A DNA stretch of 64,000 bases, from positions 310,001 to 374,000 of the forward strand of contig NZ_JBNPWZ010000001.1 of NCBI RefSeq assembly GCF_050433565.1, written 5' to 3'. Source of the DNA: Ornithinibacillus bavariensis (lineage in GTDB: Bacteria; Bacillota; Bacilli; Bacillales; Amphibacillaceae). Shown piece by piece: positions 62,309-64,000 of the stretch. The position numbers were made by a program, and so were the translations under genes. A model generated the notes under the pieces. It saw only the letters and a program-made list of their open reading frames with translations. It searched no databases and was not told the origin of the DNA. How positions within the stretch are numbered: the first letter of the stretch is position 1; every line of letters begins with the position of its first letter.

Positions 62309-63736
62309 ATGACGGAACAAAAAGGCTTCCGTGCCAAGGTCCAGCGTTTTGGTAGCCATTTAAGCGGTATGATTATGCCAAATATTGGTGCTTTTATTGC
62401 TTGGGGACTTATAACAGCATTATTTATTCCAGATGGATACTTTCCAAATGAAGACCTAGCAGCACTAGTAGATCCAATGATTAAGTACTTATTACCTTTA
62501 CTAATAGGTTTTACTGGTGGACGTATGGTTTATGATTTCCGTGGTGGAGTAGTAGGTGCTATTGCGACCATGGGTGTTATTGTTGGTGCAGATGTACCAA
62601 TGTTTTTAGGTGCGATGATGATGGGACCACTCGCTGGTTGGATCATGAAGAAAATCGACAGCGTGTTCCAGGATAAAATTCGTTCCGGATTTGAGATGCT
62701 ATATAACAACTTTTCTGCCGGTATACTAGGAGCAATACTTGCTGGAATTGCGGTGAAGGCTATTGGACCAGTAGTTGCAGGGCTTAATAAGGTTCTAGCT
62801 ACTGGGGTTGACTTTATTATTGAGGCAGGTTTATTACCACTTGCCAACATTATTATCGAGCCAGCAAAGGTATTATTCTTAAATAATGCAATTAACCACG
62901 GTATTTTAAGTCCAATTGGTGTGGAGCAAGCAAATGAAAGTGGGAAATCTATTTTATTCCTCTTGGAAGCAAATCCTGGAGTTGGACTTGGAATTTTATT
63001 AGCATTTGTTGTTTTTGGCAAAGGTGCAGCTAAGAGTTCTGCATCAGGTGCTGCAGCAATACAGTTTTTAGGTGGGATTCATGAGATTTATTTCCCATAT
63101 ATTTTAATGAAACCAATGCTATTAGTGGCAGCCATTGCCGGTGGTATTAGTGGGGTCTTTACACTTACACTTTTTGATGCAGGGTTACGTGCTCCAGCCT
63201 CCCCAGGAAGTATCTTTGCAGTATTGGCGATGACAGCTCAGGATAGCTACATTGGTGTTGTTCTTGCAGTAGTTGTATCTGCAGCAGTTTCCTTTGCGGT
63301 TGCTTCTGTAATCTTAAAAACGGATAAATCGAAAACGAATGATTTATCGGATGCTACAAAGAAGATGGAAGATATGAAAGGAAAGAAAAGCTCTGTTGCA
63401 GATGTATTGAAGCAAAGTAACGAAGAGGCAGCAGAAGAGCTAGCAGCAGTTGTTCAAGAAGAGGTTAAAAAGATTATTTTTGCGTGTGATGCAGGTATGG
63501 GTTCTAGCGCCATGGGTGCTTCTCTACTGAAGAAGAAGTTTAAGGATGCTAATATTGATATTCTTGTAACAAATAGTGCAATCAATGAGCTACCTAGTGA
63601 TGCTGATATCGTCATCACACAAAAGGAATTAACAGAACGAGCAAAGGCAAAACTGCCAAATGCACAGCATATTTCTGTTGAGAACTTCTTGAATAGTCCA
63701 AAATATGAGGAGCTTATTCAACGATTTTCTAAATAA
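62309..63736 (+). CDS. mtlA: PTS mannitol permease EIICB
   Basis: The 475-residue protein starts TEQKGFRAKVQRFGSHLSGM and has the mannitol EIIC motifs IMPNIGAFIAWG, NNAINHGILSPIG and GGIHEIYFPYILMKP. A linker leads to EIIB with the phosphocysteine in IFACDAGMGSSAMG. It imports mannitol as mannitol-1-phosphate; EIIA must be separate. I chose the ATG at 62309 rather than the in-frame GTG at 62300. Confidence 0.95.
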   Translation: MTEQKGFRAKVQRFGSHLSGMIMPNIGAFIAWGLITALFIPDGYFPNEDLAALVDPMIKYLLPLLIGFTGGRMVYDFRGGVVGAIATMGVIVGADVPMFLGAMMMGPLAGWIMKKIDSVFQDKIRSGFEMLYNNFSAGILGAILAGIAVKAIGPVVAGLNKVLATGVDFIIEAGLLPLANIIIEPAKVLFLNNAINHGILSPIGVEQANESGKSILFLLEANPGVGLGILLAFVVFGKGAAKSSASGAAAIQFLGGIHEIYFPYILMKPMLLVAAIAGGISGVFTLTLFDAGLRAPASPGSIFAVLAMTAQDSYIGVVLAVVVSAAVSFAVASVILKTDKSKTNDLSDATKKMEDMKGKKSSVADVLKQSNEEAAEELAAVVQEEVKKIIFACDAGMGSSAMGASLLKKKFKDANIDILVTNSAINELPSDADIVITQKELTERAKAKLPNAQHISVENFLNSPKYEELIQRFSK

Positions 63737-63768
63737 ACATTCATGAAACAGGAAAGGGGGTAAGCAGT

Positions 63769-64000
63769 TTGTATCTGACGAGTAGAGAAAGAAAAATAAT
63801 AGAATTTTTGGCTCAAGAACAAGGAGTTGTTTCGGTAAAGGAAATTGCAACTGTTTTAGATGTTAGTGAGCGAACAATCCATCGTGACCTAAAAAATATT
63901 GTCGAGGTTTTATCGGATTATCAACTTGAAATCTCGAAGAAATCTGGAGCAGGTATTAAGCTTTCCGGGTCAATTGAAGCAAAGCATAAACTACTGAAAG
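63769..64000 (+). CDS. mtlR: MtlR-like PRD regulator, truncated by the window edge
   Basis: Only the first 77 codons are present. They encode a DeoR/MtlR-type helix-turn-helix (SVKEIATVLDVSERTIHRDLK) at the start of a long PRD regulator. The TTG start at 63769 follows GGAAAGGGGGTAAG and lies 32 bp after mtlA. MtlR activates mannitol genes in Bacillus; the rest, including PRD and EII-like domains, is outside the window. Confidence 0.85.
   Translation, partial: MYLTSRERKIIEFLAQEQGVVSVKEIATVLDVSERTIHRDLKNIVEVLSDYQLEISKKSGAGIKLSGSIEAKHKLLK

Noticed and set aside
62530..63021. 163-residue minus-strand frame inside mtlA
   Set aside because: Antisense shadow of a clear permease gene, low-complexity composition and no start signals.

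Overview
The window is AT-rich DNA from a low-GC Gram-positive bacterium, most likely a member of the Bacillaceae (Oceanobacillus/Virgibacillus/Ornithinibacillus-like; the genus is a guess). The reasons are strong AAGGAGG-type ribosome sites, frequent TTG and GTG starts, DUF1659/DUF2922, SinR-like and GlpP-like proteins, many PTS loci with PRD regulators, and lipoprotein-type binding proteins. No rRNA, tRNA, transposase, prophage or CRISPR array was seen. There is one assembly gap (98 N) inside a tandem repeat near the left end.

Region 1 (1-2.7 kb) holds the 3' part of an N-acetylglucosamine-type PTS permease, a 52-bp tandem array broken by the gap, and a DUF1659-DUF2922 gene pair. Region 2 (2.8-13.3 kb) is an exopolysaccharide locus: CpsB-type phosphatase, GT4 glycosyltransferase, polysaccharide deacetylase, Wzy-like polymerase, Wzz-like modulator, BY-kinase, FemAB-like transferase, Wzx flippase, an atypical CDP-alcohol phosphotransferase, GalE and a SinR-like repressor. 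A good promoter and GTTC-N8-GAAC operators, one containing the SinR-type heptamer GTTCTTT, lie in front of the glycosyltransferase.

Region 3 (13.5-23.4 kb) is a LacI-controlled locus for a sugar or polyol: TIM-barrel isomerase, three Gfo/Idh/MocA oxidoreductases, an Rbs-type ABC transporter and an unknown protein, with three matching operators. Region 4 (23.5-31.2 kb, minus strand) is an ascorbate-family (Ula) PTS with a PRD regulator, phosphotriesterase-like lactonase, creatininase-like amidohydrolase, KDGP aldolase and SIS isomerase. Region 5 (31.6-36.1 kb) has a chemoreceptor, a membrane-anchored repeat protein, two decayed genes and an aldo/keto reductase.

Region 6 (36.3-46 kb) pairs transketolase with a divergent galactitol-type PTS operon carrying two zinc dehydrogenases, a DeoC-like aldolase and a small membrane protein. 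Region 7 (46.4-49.8 kb) is a peptide-type ABC transporter without its ATPases. Region 8 (49.9-58 kb) looks like a glycerophosphodiester/glycerol-3-phosphate module: secreted GDPD, a divergent ABC transporter, HAD phosphatase and the antiterminator GlpP. The two divergent leaders carry look-alike intrinsic terminators, plausible GlpP targets.

Region 9 (58.4-60.9 kb, minus strand) is the most novel-looking part: a membrane HD-GYP protein, a 22-residue peptide gene with an excellent ribosome site and a Cys-Trp-Trp-Cys core, and a membrane M50-type metalloprotease with what looks like an N-terminal PqqD/RRE domain. I read it as a candidate small RiPP or peptide-signal system. Region 10 (61-64 kb) is a 51-bp tandem array followed by mtlA and the start of an mtlR-like regulator.
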